From the NCBI GenBank assembly GCA_020636505.1, contig JACJXR010000002.1, forward strand, positions 372,001 to 436,000: 64,000 nucleotides of DNA. The letters run 5' to 3'. Origin of the DNA: Chitinophagales bacterium. GTDB taxonomy: Bacteria; Bacteroidota; Bacteroidia; Chitinophagales; Chitinophagaceae. A program made the translations under genes and the position numbers. Each line of letters starts with the position of its first letter. Within the stretch, counting starts at the first letter, position 1. The notes under the pieces are model-generated. The model saw only the letters and a program-made list of their open reading frames with translations, was not told where the DNA came from and ran no database searches. Positions 8,497-16,819 of this stretch are shown here, piece after piece.

Positions 8497-8922
8497 ATGC
8501 GATACATACTTGTTTTGATAGCATCCATATTCTTTGTGTCTGCTCATGCACAAGAAGGCACATTATCAGTAAGAATCGGAACCTATGGCAAAATATTGTG
8601 GGAGACCGAAAAACCATGGGCATTGGAAATAGGGCTAAACACTTTTTTGGAAGACCCCAATATCATTATCAAGCAAGGCAGTAATGTTTATACCATTGAG
8701 GAATATTACGTATCCGTTTTGCCTAAAACAGGCGAATTGATAGGACCTGTGCATGTAAAGAAGGGGGAGAATGCCCAAAACATCATTAAAAGTTTAGGAA
8801 ACGTATCCAACACAGTCGCGTCGGGTAGTCGTGTGTATATTGAAATGGCCAAAGCAAACTGTGGGCTGTGCACCAACCCAGGTATGAGGAATATCCCAAG
8901 CGTTACCTTACTGATACAATAA
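8497..8922 (+). CDS. Secreted protein with GldM C-terminal-like domain (copy 2)
   Basis: It is the same length as copy 1 (141 residues), with a signal peptide ending VSAHAQ. Shared landmarks are FLEDPNIII/FKKDPVIYA, YTIEEYYVSVL, ELIGPVHVKKGEN and SGSRVYIEMAKANCGLC, ending RNIPSVTLLIQ. The end is closer to the GldM consensus (GSKVYIEDI...R-x-LPPI-x-F) than copy 1. The pair is a tandem duplication with strong divergence, so it is not recent. The 13-base gap to copy 1 implies co-transcription. Likely a periplasmic or surface protein-protein interaction domain; its partner is unknown. Confidence 0.7.
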   Translation: MRYILVLIASIFFVSAHAQEGTLSVRIGTYGKILWETEKPWALEIGLNTFLEDPNIIIKQGSNVYTIEEYYVSVLPKTGELIGPVHVKKGENAQNIIKSLGNVSNTVASGSRVYIEMAKANCGLCTNPGMRNIPSVTLLIQ

Positions 8923-8955
8923 CACACTTATTCGGGCTTTTATTAATTTCACATT

Positions 8956-9417
8956 ATGAAAAGGCTTGAAACAGTTCTTATAATCGTGTCGTTCGTATTG
9001 TTGGGTACAAGCATGTTCACAAATCTGAACACCGGTAGTGCTTTTGCAACGGCAGCAATGACTCTTGCCTGCTTTTACTTTTACCTTGGCTTTGCCATCT
9101 TCAACGGCATATCACTAAAGGCCATCTCCAAGAAGGAAACCTATGATACCATTCCCAAATCAAATATTCTGACAGGCATCATTGTCGGCATTGCAATATC
9201 AGGGGCGATATTCTCGGTTGTATTCAAGTTTATGAATGGAGCCAAAGAATTGGCACCGACATTTGCACTTACAAGTATCATACTCTTGTCTTTGGTCAAT
9301 ATCACAAGCCTTCGTCAAGCGAGAAAAGGAAATCTCAACCCATTATACAAGCGTGTCGTTCAAAGAGCATTACCTTATATGATGATAGCTCTACTCACCT
9401 ATATGATGTTCCGTTAG
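8956..9417 (+). CDS. Small four-helix membrane protein, paralogue of 7536-7985
   Basis: The 153-residue polytopic protein has four hydrophobic segments (about 6-22, 30-52, 72-96 and 103-118) plus a weaker one at the C-terminus. It shares FYLGFAIFNGI and the following basic loop (SKKETYDTIPKSN, compare KKNVYSDFPKAS) with the protein at 7536-7985. The aromatic/His element of that paralogue (FKIQHWP) is replaced here by VFKFMNGAKE. It is 33 bases after the second secreted GldM-C-like protein and 20 bases before a GT39 glycosyltransferase, so all may form one transcript. Function unknown. Confidence 0.65.
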   Translation: MKRLETVLIIVSFVLLGTSMFTNLNTGSAFATAAMTLACFYFYLGFAIFNGISLKAISKKETYDTIPKSNILTGIIVGIAISGAIFSVVFKFMNGAKELAPTFALTSIILLSLVNITSLRQARKGNLNPLYKRVVQRALPYMMIALLTYMMFR

Positions 9418-9437
9418 AAAAAAGGCAAAACTTCAAG

Positions 9438-11114
9438 ATGCAAAACGAAAGACCCAATAGGCGTGTAATAAGATTTGTTTTTTATGCGCTCTGGTTATCG
9501 GTCTCTTTGTTGCAAGCATACAATACTGAACTGATAGGTGACGAAGCCTATTATTGGAAGTATGCACAAGACCTTTCGTGGGGATACTTCGACCATCCAC
9601 CCATGGTAGCTGTTTTTATCAAAGCAGGATATGCGCTATTCAATAATGAGCTTGGTGTAAGGCTACTATTCATTCTTGCAGGTATGTTGCTGACATTCTT
9701 TTTGGAGAACCTTACAGCTCCTAAGAACCTACTTTGGTTTTACTTGTCAGTGGCATCGGTTGCGGCCTTACACTTTTTGGGATTGCTCGCATTGCCTGAT
9801 ATGCCGCTGTTGCTCTTCACAGGCACTTTCTTATGGTTGTACAAACGATACTTGCAACAAAACAGCTTACTCTATACTTTACTCCTTGCCATAAATGTGG
9901 CATTGCTCTTTTACAGTAAATACCATGCGGTATTGGTGGTGGGCTTTACTGTTTTGGCCAACCCTGCCATATTGAAGCGAGGCTCGTTTTGGGCAATTAC
10001 TATCATAAGTATTACTCTATTTACACCACATATATTATGGCAGTTCGACAATGGATTACCATCAATCAATTATCATTTACAAGAACGTTCGGGAACCCCT
10101 TACTCCATTGAGTTCACGCTTAACTATCTACTTTCTGTTATATTGATATTTGCTCCTAGTGTCGGGTTGGCAATGGCATGGCTTACCGGCAAAACAAAAA
10201 CAACCGACACTTTCGACAAAACACTTAAATACATCTTCTTCGGCACACTTTTGTTTTTCTTGGCCATGAGCTTCAAAGGGCGTGTGGAAGGCAACTGGAT
10301 AGGGATAGCGTTAATACCGGCAATCATTTTGGGTTACAAGTCGTTGGAACAAAAGAAGTGGGCGGGCAAGTTCATTAAGACCTCATTCACGGTTACCATA
10401 TTGCTAGTACTAATCGTAAGAACATATATGATGTACGACTTGGCACCGGACATTCAAGCGCTTGAATATGCTCGAAACAAAATTCACAACACAAAAGCAT
10501 GGGCTGAGGTCATCGAAAGTGTTGCAGGGGAAACACCCATCGTATTCATGAACAGATACCAACATGCAGCTCAATACGAATTTTATACAGGTCATAAAGC
10601 CATATCGCTCAACAACCGGATGGGCAGGAAAAACCAATACAACATCTGGAACGACGAAATGCAATTGCAAGGAAAAGATGTGATGCTGGTACCGAACTTT
10701 GAAATGAACTTCGGGCAAAAAGCAGAAACACCCAAAGGAACAATCGAATACCACCTTATATACAATTTCAGGTCTTCGTCAGAGATATGCATCACTACCG
10801 ATATACAGGACACTACAATTAATGAAGGAGGTTTTGACATCGATTTCAAAATATCAACCGACAAGCCAATAGATGTTGAAGCCAACGAACATTACCCGAC
10901 AATGTTAAGAGCATTGTTCTTCAAAGACGGTAAGCTCATTAAGGATGTATATACAGAGATGCGCATAACCAATGAAATGCTTCAATCAGACAGTAAGCAT
11001 ACCGTTCATATCGAATCTCCAGAAAAAGGTGAGTACCAAATGTACCTTGATGTGGCAACGGGTTTACTGCCTCCATCCATCAACAGTAAAGCTGTAAATA
11101 TAACGGTTCAATAG
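9438..11114 (+). CDS. GT39-family membrane glycosyltransferase (ArnT/PMT-like)
   Basis: The 558-residue protein has a signal-anchor helix, then ELIGDEAYYWKYAQDLSWG with the DE pair of the first periplasmic loop and YFDHPPMVAVF. Together these mark the PMT_2/ArnT group that uses polyprenyl-phosphate sugar donors. About ten membrane helices span residues 12-350. The C-terminal 190 residues are soluble and periplasmic, with beta-rich character (ITTDIQDTTINEGGFDIDF). It should transfer a sugar from an undecaprenyl-phosphate carrier to a lipid or protein on the periplasmic side. The acceptor is unknown. It follows the GldM-C-like cassette closely, which may be only a shared transcript. Confidence 0.85.
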   Translation: MQNERPNRRVIRFVFYALWLSVSLLQAYNTELIGDEAYYWKYAQDLSWGYFDHPPMVAVFIKAGYALFNNELGVRLLFILAGMLLTFFLENLTAPKNLLWFYLSVASVAALHFLGLLALPDMPLLLFTGTFLWLYKRYLQQNSLLYTLLLAINVALLFYSKYHAVLVVGFTVLANPAILKRGSFWAITIISITLFTPHILWQFDNGLPSINYHLQERSGTPYSIEFTLNYLLSVILIFAPSVGLAMAWLTGKTKTTDTFDKTLKYIFFGTLLFFLAMSFKGRVEGNWIGIALIPAIILGYKSLEQKKWAGKFIKTSFTVTILLVLIVRTYMMYDLAPDIQALEYARNKIHNTKAWAEVIESVAGETPIVFMNRYQHAAQYEFYTGHKAISLNNRMGRKNQYNIWNDEMQLQGKDVMLVPNFEMNFGQKAETPKGTIEYHLIYNFRSSSEICITTDIQDTTINEGGFDIDFKISTDKPIDVEANEHYPTMLRALFFKDGKLIKDVYTEMRITNEMLQSDSKHTVHIESPEKGEYQMYLDVATGLLPPSINSKAVNITVQ

Positions 11115-11115
11115 G

Positions 11116-11586
11116 TTACATGGCGCCACCAATAGCTGCGCCGAAACCAATTGCTATAAAGAAGACCAAGTAGATACCTATAAATATAATGATGAGGATA
11201 CCCATGTACTGAAAAAATCCTTTCAGGTATCTGAAAGCATCATTGAACAGTTCACTATCACCTGTATGGATTCCTCGCTTGGATATGTTTGCAAACTTCA
11301 ATAATGCATATATTGGATACACATACAACAATGCGGCAAATATTACAGTACCCACACCGAAAGATGCACCACCCATTGCAATAGTAGAAGCGCCTTCGTT
11401 ATATACAGAAGCCATTTGAGATAGCGCAGCACCCATCATCAATGCTACAAGTAGCATCAAAGAAAGAATGATGATCATGAAAATGGCAAAGAACTTCATC
11501 CATCTGGATGCACCTAATATGAAGTACTTCCCGGTGTCGTTCAGCTTAATGCCGTTTTCTTCTTCGTGTTGCTCTAACAGACTCAT
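11116..11586 (-). CDS. DUF5362-like membrane protein
   Basis: The 156 residues start with a soluble 30-residue head (LLEQHEEENGIKLNDTGK) and then have four membrane helices. Signature stretches are GASRWMKFFAIFMII, the YVYPIYALLKFAN segment and FRYLKGFFQYMGILIIIF. The pattern fits the small Bacteroidota family DUF5362, whose role is not known to me. It ends one base beyond the convergent glycosyltransferase gene and lies 30 bases downstream of proS, with which it may be co-transcribed. No enzymatic motif is visible. Confidence 0.65.
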   Translation of the reverse strand: MSLLEQHEEENGIKLNDTGKYFILGASRWMKFFAIFMIIILSLMLLVALMMGAALSQMASVYNEGASTIAMGGASFGVGTVIFAALLYVYPIYALLKFANISKRGIHTGDSELFNDAFRYLKGFFQYMGILIIIFIGIYLVFFIAIGFGAAIGGAM

Positions 11587-11616
11587 GGTATGATTATTTA
11601 GTGCTTATAAAAATAA

Positions 11617-13095
11617 TTAATATGCTTTAGCAAACAACACTCTTTGTTTTGACGGCTTACCGGTCAACACACAAGCCCCTTCTTCTTGAACACTGTCAAG
11701 AGGTATACAACGTATGGTCGCTTTGGTCATCTCTTTTATCTTATCTTCTGTTTCGGCAGTACCATCCCAATGTGCTGCCACGAAGCCACCCTTGTCATTC
11801 AACACAGAAACAAACTGATCCCAACTGTCAACCCTTGTAGTATTCTCGTTTCTGAAAGTCAATGCTTTGTGATACAGATTCATTTGTATATCCTCCAACA
11901 ACTGCTCTGCCTGCTCCACCACTTTATCCAATGCTATGCTTTCTTTCTCACGCGTATCTCTTCTTGCCACTTCTGCAATATTGTTATCCATATCGCGTGC
12001 GCCCAAAGTAATACGTACAGGTACTCCTCTCAACTCGTACTCTGCAAATTTCCAACCCGGACGACGTGTATCATCATCGTCAAACTTCACACGGATACCT
12101 TTTGCCTTAAGTTCTTTTACTATCTCTGCGGCTTTATCGTTTATCTTTTGAGTAGTGGCTTCGTCCTTGTTGTATATAGGCACTATCACCACTTGCAACG
12201 GTGCTATACGTGGAGGCAGTACCAAACCCTCATCATCACTGTGTGCCATTATCAACGCACCTATCAACCTTGTGGACACACCCCATGATGTAGCCCACAC
12301 ATATTCCATGTTATTGTCCTTATCGGCAAACTTCACGTCAAATGCTTTAGCGAAGTTCTGTCCTAAGAAATGTGATGTGCCTGCTTGCAAAGCTTTACCA
12401 TCTTGCATCAATGCTTCTATGCAATATGTATCTTCCGCACCTGCAAAGCGTTCACTCTCGGTCTTTACACCTTTTATCACGGGCAATGCCATATACTCCT
12501 CAACAAATGTGGCATACACATCCAACATTTGTCTTGTTTCGTCTATCGCTTCTTGTTTGGTGGCGTGAGCGGTATGCCCTTCTTGCCAAAGAAATTCCGC
12601 AGTACGCAAAAACAAACGCGTACGCATCTCCCAACGTACCACATTGGCCCATTGGTTCACCAATATCGGAAGATCGCGATACGATTGTATCCAGTTCTTA
12701 TAACTGTGCCATATGATCGTTTCAGAAGTAGGACGAACGATCAATTCTTCTTCCAACTTAGCTTCCGGATCCACTATCACACCATTACCATTAGGGTCGT
12801 TCTTCAAACGATAGTGTGTCACTACTGCACACTCTTTCGCAAAGCCGTCAACGTGTGCCGCCTCTTTACTCAAAAAGCTCTTAGGTATGAATATGGGGAA
12901 GTATGCGTTCTGATGACCTGTCTCTTTGAACATTCTGTCCAATTGGTCGCGCATGTTCTCCCACAATGCGAAACCATATGGTTTGATGACCATGCATCCT
13001 CTCACTGCCGAATATTCGGCCAATCCACCTTTTATTACAAGGTCGTTATACCACTGTGCGTAATCCTGTTTACGTGATGTTAAAATATTGCTCAT
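11617..13095 (-). CDS. proS: Proline-tRNA ligase (archaeal/eukaryotic-type)
   Basis: This 492-residue class II aminoacyl-tRNA synthetase starts directly with the catalytic region (QDYAQWYNDLVIKGGLAEYS), lacks the editing insertion of bacterial-type ProRS and has the C-terminal zinc-like/C-terminal domain ending RVLFAKAY. Motif 2 is WEMRTRLFLRTAEFLWQEGH and motif 3 lies around TSWGVSTRLIGALIMAHSDD. The anticodon-binding domain begins near LQVVIVPIY. Bacteroidota commonly use this shorter type. A TACATTTG on the minus strand (13152-13145) is a candidate -7 element, but the -33 position reads TTA, so the promoter is tentative. Confidence 0.95.
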   Translation of the reverse strand: MSNILTSRKQDYAQWYNDLVIKGGLAEYSAVRGCMVIKPYGFALWENMRDQLDRMFKETGHQNAYFPIFIPKSFLSKEAAHVDGFAKECAVVTHYRLKNDPNGNGVIVDPEAKLEEELIVRPTSETIIWHSYKNWIQSYRDLPILVNQWANVVRWEMRTRLFLRTAEFLWQEGHTAHATKQEAIDETRQMLDVYATFVEEYMALPVIKGVKTESERFAGAEDTYCIEALMQDGKALQAGTSHFLGQNFAKAFDVKFADKDNNMEYVWATSWGVSTRLIGALIMAHSDDEGLVLPPRIAPLQVVIVPIYNKDEATTQKINDKAAEIVKELKAKGIRVKFDDDDTRRPGWKFAEYELRGVPVRITLGARDMDNNIAEVARRDTREKESIALDKVVEQAEQLLEDIQMNLYHKALTFRNENTTRVDSWDQFVSVLNDKGGFVAAHWDGTAETEDKIKEMTKATIRCIPLDSVQEEGACVLTGKPSKQRVLFAKAY

Positions 13096-13192
13096 ATCCT
13101 TTCCGGCATGCTTTTCGTAGCGTTAATAAATTGGTCGGGTTGGGCAAATGTAGTAATTTACATAACGAGTTTTAATGCTAAACATTAAGAAA

Positions 13193-14278
13193 ATGAAACG
13201 TATTCTTTTATTTGGAGGCCTACTGCTGATGATAGCGAGTGTAGATGCATACGGACAGAAAAATAAAAAAACGTATGATGACATCTATTATACGGCAGAC
13301 GAGGCGCAAGAAGACGCTGACGCACTTGCCGAAAAGCAAAAAGCTCGCGAAGAGGCAAGAAGAAAAAAAGCTGCAGAGCAACAGCAGCAAGACGATGAGT
13401 ATTATGCCGACGATGAAGAATACATAGACTACGACGACGATTATTACGAATACACCAATCGCATTACCCGCTTCAACGGACCATACTACGGTGGTAGCTA
13501 CTGGGCTTACGATCCATTCTGGTACAACTCTTGGGGTTGGGGATATCGCCCGGGATGGAGCATGTCTTTCGGATATGGTTCTTATTGGGGTCCATCTTGG
13601 GGATGGGGTTACAACAGCTGGGGCTGGGGTTATCCCGGATATTATAACGCTTGGTACGGCCCATACTATGGAGGTTACTACGGCGGCGGCTGGGGAGGCG
13701 GTTACTACAATGGCTTCTATGATGGCTACCACGCAGGAGCTTACAGCAACAACTATCGCAATGTCAGTTACGGACCACGCTCAAGCCTCAACAGATACCC
13801 GGGCAGTCTACGTGCATCATCAGGCACAAGACTTAAAGGGACAACAAACTCTGTACCTTCAAGAGGCACCAGGGGTCAATTGAAATCCCCAGGCAACACT
13901 TCATACCCAAGCAGAGGTGTAAGAAGAGAAATGCCTACTACAAATACTTATAACTCTCGTACGAATGTTCCCGAAAGGAATACATCTTCTCCAAGCAGAA
14001 GTTATTCCAATCCAAGTAGGGGCAGCACACCGAGCAGAAGCTATACACCAAGCAGAGGTACTACTCCTACAAGAAGCACAACTCCGACAAGAAGCTACTC
14101 CACACCAAGTAGGAGCAGCGCACCTAGCAGAAGTTACTCTGCACCGAGTGCACCAAGTAGAAGCAGCACTCCTTCAAGAAGCTATACACCGAGCAGCGCA
14201 CCAAGCAGAAGTTATTCTTCACCTAGCAGTGGTGGTAGAAGCAGCGGCGGTAGTGGTGGAGCCACAAGACGCAGATAA
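13193..14278 (+). CDS. Secreted Tyr/Gly/Trp-rich protein with Ser-Arg-Pro repeat tail
   Basis: From the ATG at 13193 the protein is 361 residues with a normal signal peptide (MKRILLFGGLLLMIASVDA). The upstream ATG at 13175 would add six residues in front and is less likely. The mature protein has three parts: a highly charged segment (KQKAREEARRKKAAEQQQQ, then an acidic DDEYYADDEE stretch), an aromatic-glycine segment with many W-G-W-G and YYGG units, and a very basic C-terminal tail of imperfect PSRSYTPSRG-like repeats ending ATRRR. No catalytic domain is visible. It is probably an outer-membrane-associated or exported structural protein; the function is unknown. It is divergent from proS and has its own terminator. 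Confidence 0.8.
   Translation: MKRILLFGGLLLMIASVDAYGQKNKKTYDDIYYTADEAQEDADALAEKQKAREEARRKKAAEQQQQDDEYYADDEEYIDYDDDYYEYTNRITRFNGPYYGGSYWAYDPFWYNSWGWGYRPGWSMSFGYGSYWGPSWGWGYNSWGWGYPGYYNAWYGPYYGGYYGGGWGGGYYNGFYDGYHAGAYSNNYRNVSYGPRSSLNRYPGSLRASSGTRLKGTTNSVPSRGTRGQLKSPGNTSYPSRGVRREMPTTNTYNSRTNVPERNTSSPSRSYSNPSRGSTPSRSYTPSRGTTPTRSTTPTRSYSTPSRSSAPSRSYSAPSAPSRSSTPSRSYTPSSAPSRSYSSPSSGGRSSGGSGGATRRR
13967..14250 (+). repeat. Imperfect tandem codon repeats for the Ser-Arg-Pro tail
   Basis: The coding region contains about twenty imperfect copies of a short unit built on AGCAGAAG (Ser-Arg-Ser) with flanking Pro/Thr/Tyr codons, giving PSRS and TPSR words. Synonymous codons vary between copies (agc/agt/tct/tca), so the repeats are old or under selection at protein level, not a recent slippage product. 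Confidence 0.7.
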
Positions 14279-14298
14279 TATTCCTTTATTATATTGTT

Positions 14299-14338
14299 AA
14301 AATACCCGCAATTGTTAAATGGCGGGTATTTTTTTTAA
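14299..14338 (+). terminator. Rho-independent terminator
   Basis: An eleven-base perfect stem (AAAATACCCGC at 14299-14309 with GCGGGTATTTT at 14322-14332) is followed by a T run to 14336. It ends the transcript of the Ser-Arg-repeat protein. Confidence 0.9.
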
Positions 14339-14411
14339 CAGGCATGTAGGCGTTGTTTTTCGGATATTTGTTAAACGATAAAAGACACTGTTTGTCTAAA
14401 ACAAAAAGCTT

Positions 14412-15935
14412 ATGAGCATGCGTATAACCAACTTCCTGATATTGTTGTTGAGTGCCTCGGCAAGTAGTTTATTGGCAACTGCACAAAACGAAGCGGACGC
14501 ACTTAGATTCTCAACTCTTATGCCTCAAGGTACGGCCCGCTCAATGGGTTACGGTAGTGCCGTGGGTGCTGTGGGTGGCGATTTTACATCTATTGGTGTA
14601 AACCCTGGAGGTATAGGTGTGTATCGTAACGGTGAGTTCACCATTACACCCTCGTTGAAACTGAATAGCAGCAACAGCACATATACCGGTAATGCGACTG
14701 CGGATAACATCACAAGGTTCAACATCAACAACCTTGGTTTGGTGTTTACCAACGCAGCTAAAGGTAGAAGTTATAAGACAAGTAAATGGAAAGCCGTATC
14801 GTTCGGTATAGGCATAAGCAGATCGGCTGATTTCAGCAACAATTATAAGTACAGTGGATACAACGACTCTTCATCTGCAAGCGAAGTATTCTTGGTGAAT
14901 GCCATCAAAAATCCCAACGAATACGAGAACACGGCAACATTTGCAGGCCTTGGATACGAGAGCTATTTGATTGATTACGATCAAAACGTGGGATACTTCA
15001 AATTGGCCAACCACCGTACAGGACTCAATCAACAAAAATCCATTGAAGAAAAAGGTGGCATTAATGACATCAACTTTTCTTTCGGTGGCAACTATGAAGA
15101 AAAATTGTTCATAGGCGCTACCGTAGGCATACCTACTTTAAGATATTTGCGCGAGGTGACTCTTCGAGAAGAAGATGCGACAAGCGACCCGACAAACAAC
15201 TTCGACTATTTTGAATACAAAGAAAAACTGAAAGTAACGGGTACGGGTATCAACTTGAAACTTGGCTTCATTTACAACTTCAATAAGTACATACGCGGTG
15301 GTGTGGCATTCCATACACCTACCTTCTATAGCATGAACGACATACAGGATAGGAGTGTGATCAGCAATACAGAAACGTACAAAGCTGACCTTGGTGACTA
15401 TTCAGGTCCTACTACTTTGGTGGAAGCACCAACCAATGAATACAGATACAGTATGATCTCTCCTTGGAGAGGTGTGGTAAGCGCGGCAGGTATTATCGGC
15501 AAGCATGGATTTGTGAGTGTTGATTATGAATATGTCAACTATGCATCCACAAGATATTACTTTGATGCCGCTAACGACTATTTTGAAAGCGAAGTGAACG
15601 ACAGTATCAAAAACATGTACAAAGGAGCTTATAATCTACGTGTAGGTGGTGAGGCAAGGTTCGACATTGTGATGGTTCGTTTGGGATTCGGATACTATGG
15701 TAATCCGTACCAAGACGCAACCATGGGTTCTGCAACGCTTAGCTACAGCGGTGGTGTCGGTGTAAGGTTCGACAATATATTCATCGACCTTGGTTTCGTT
15801 CACAGCGAATCAACTCGTAAGGAACAACCATATTCATTGGCGTACGACCAGCCTATCGGCAACATTTGGGTGCCGAAAGCTGAAATAAAGAACAGCATGA
15901 ACAATGCTGCATTGACATTTGGGGTAAAATTCTAA
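14412..15935 (+). CDS. Outer-membrane beta-barrel protein, OmpP1/FadL-like
   Basis: The 507 residues begin with a signal peptide (cleavage after LLATAQ); a second in-frame ATG at 14418 is equally possible as start. The first mature part, FSTLMPQGTARSMGYGSAVGAVGG and INPGG-like SIGVNPGGIGVYRNGEF, is the typical N-terminus of Bacteroidota FadL/OmpP1/PorV-like barrels, in which a plug region precedes a 14-strand barrel. Alternating aromatic beta strands continue to a terminal LTFGVKF with C-terminal Phe, the usual barrel signal. It probably transports or binds a hydrophobic compound, but the substrate is not deducible. Confidence 0.75.
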   Translation: MSMRITNFLILLLSASASSLLATAQNEADALRFSTLMPQGTARSMGYGSAVGAVGGDFTSIGVNPGGIGVYRNGEFTITPSLKLNSSNSTYTGNATADNITRFNINNLGLVFTNAAKGRSYKTSKWKAVSFGIGISRSADFSNNYKYSGYNDSSSASEVFLVNAIKNPNEYENTATFAGLGYESYLIDYDQNVGYFKLANHRTGLNQQKSIEEKGGINDINFSFGGNYEEKLFIGATVGIPTLRYLREVTLREEDATSDPTNNFDYFEYKEKLKVTGTGINLKLGFIYNFNKYIRGGVAFHTPTFYSMNDIQDRSVISNTETYKADLGDYSGPTTLVEAPTNEYRYSMISPWRGVVSAAGIIGKHGFVSVDYEYVNYASTRYYFDAANDYFESEVNDSIKNMYKGAYNLRVGGEARFDIVMVRLGFGYYGNPYQDATMGSATLSYSGGVGVRFDNIFIDLGFVHSESTRKEQPYSLAYDQPIGNIWVPKAEIKNSMNNAALTFGVKF

Positions 15936-15959
15936 ATAATAATTGCTCAACGTTTACCT

Positions 15960-15988
15960 AAGAAAGCTTCCTATTTGGAGGCTTTCTT
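15960..15988. terminator. Bidirectional hairpin between convergent genes
   Basis: A 12-base stem with one G-T pair (15960-15971 with 15977-15988, five-base loop) lies between the two convergent genes. It overlaps the last codons of the minus-strand gene, whose TAG is in the loop. T-tracts are short on both sides, so efficiency is uncertain. Confidence 0.6.
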
Positions 15989-16714
15989 GCTTATTGCCAC
16001 AAAAGACTTCTTCAATGAGAAGATGTGGAGAAATACCGCAACGGGCATAAACACACCTGCTATGTATATGAAAGGCGGTTCTGTAAATTCCAAACTGATG
16101 GGTGTAACATCATAGCCCCAAACCTCAGGCTTGAATGCCAGTGTAAGAAATATGCCTACTATGTTAGTAAGGAGTATGATACTTAAGATATTCCATACAA
16201 TGATCTCAAAATGGCCCAATATCTTCCGCTTGTAAACCAAATATGCAATAATAGGAGCGGTAAGCCCGGCTACAATATCAAAATTGTTCCCCTCAAACGT
16301 TATCTGTTCAGGACCGATACCGCGATAATACAACCCAAGTATCAGCAACTCAACAAATATCCTGAACGACTGTATATAAACCGTTAGCTCGATAGGGAAT
16401 GCATTGATAATCTCTTTGAACCTTTTAGCATTGAAGAACCAAAAGATGATGATAAAAGCAGGTAATATCACAAACTGTGGCAACCTAGGTGGAAGTTCGA
16501 ATGTTGCAATCACTCCTGACTTTCCGATGATGAATAAATACACCACCCATAGTGACACAAGTAATGTATACCCCCTAAGAAACTTCTTTTTCCGCTCAAC
16601 GGAATACCCTGCATTATCACATGCTTTAGCAAATGCCAAACCTATAACAAACAGAATTACAACCAGTAAAATATAATGACCTGTTTCAAGCATTAGGTAT
16701 GATTTGGGCAACAT
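15971..16714 (-). CDS. Polytopic membrane protein of unknown function
   Basis: The 247-residue protein has about seven membrane helices spread over its full length (starting ILLVVILFVIGLAFA and ending PFIYIAGVFMPVAVFLHIF) and a basic C-terminus (KKSFVAISKKASK). The start could also be the ATG at 16693. No motif from a known transporter or enzyme was recognised. The conserved-looking element PIIAYLVYKRKILG sits between helices. It is convergent with the FadL-like gene and divergent from topoisomerase IV subunit B. Its upstream region is short. Confidence 0.6.
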   Translation of the reverse strand: MLPKSYLMLETGHYILLVVILFVIGLAFAKACDNAGYSVERKKKFLRGYTLLVSLWVVYLFIIGKSGVIATFELPPRLPQFVILPAFIIIFWFFNAKRFKEIINAFPIELTVYIQSFRIFVELLILGLYYRGIGPEQITFEGNNFDIVAGLTAPIIAYLVYKRKILGHFEIIVWNILSIILLTNIVGIFLTLAFKPEVWGYDVTPISLEFTEPPFIYIAGVFMPVAVFLHIFSLKKSFVAISKKASK

Positions 16715-16819
16715 TTAAAGATATAAAAGAAGCATATACAAACTGCACACCTGTGTATAAGTACCACTGCGGCGATATTGATAATTTATTTTCTTTGCAT
16801 TAAAAGGAAGAAGAGACAC

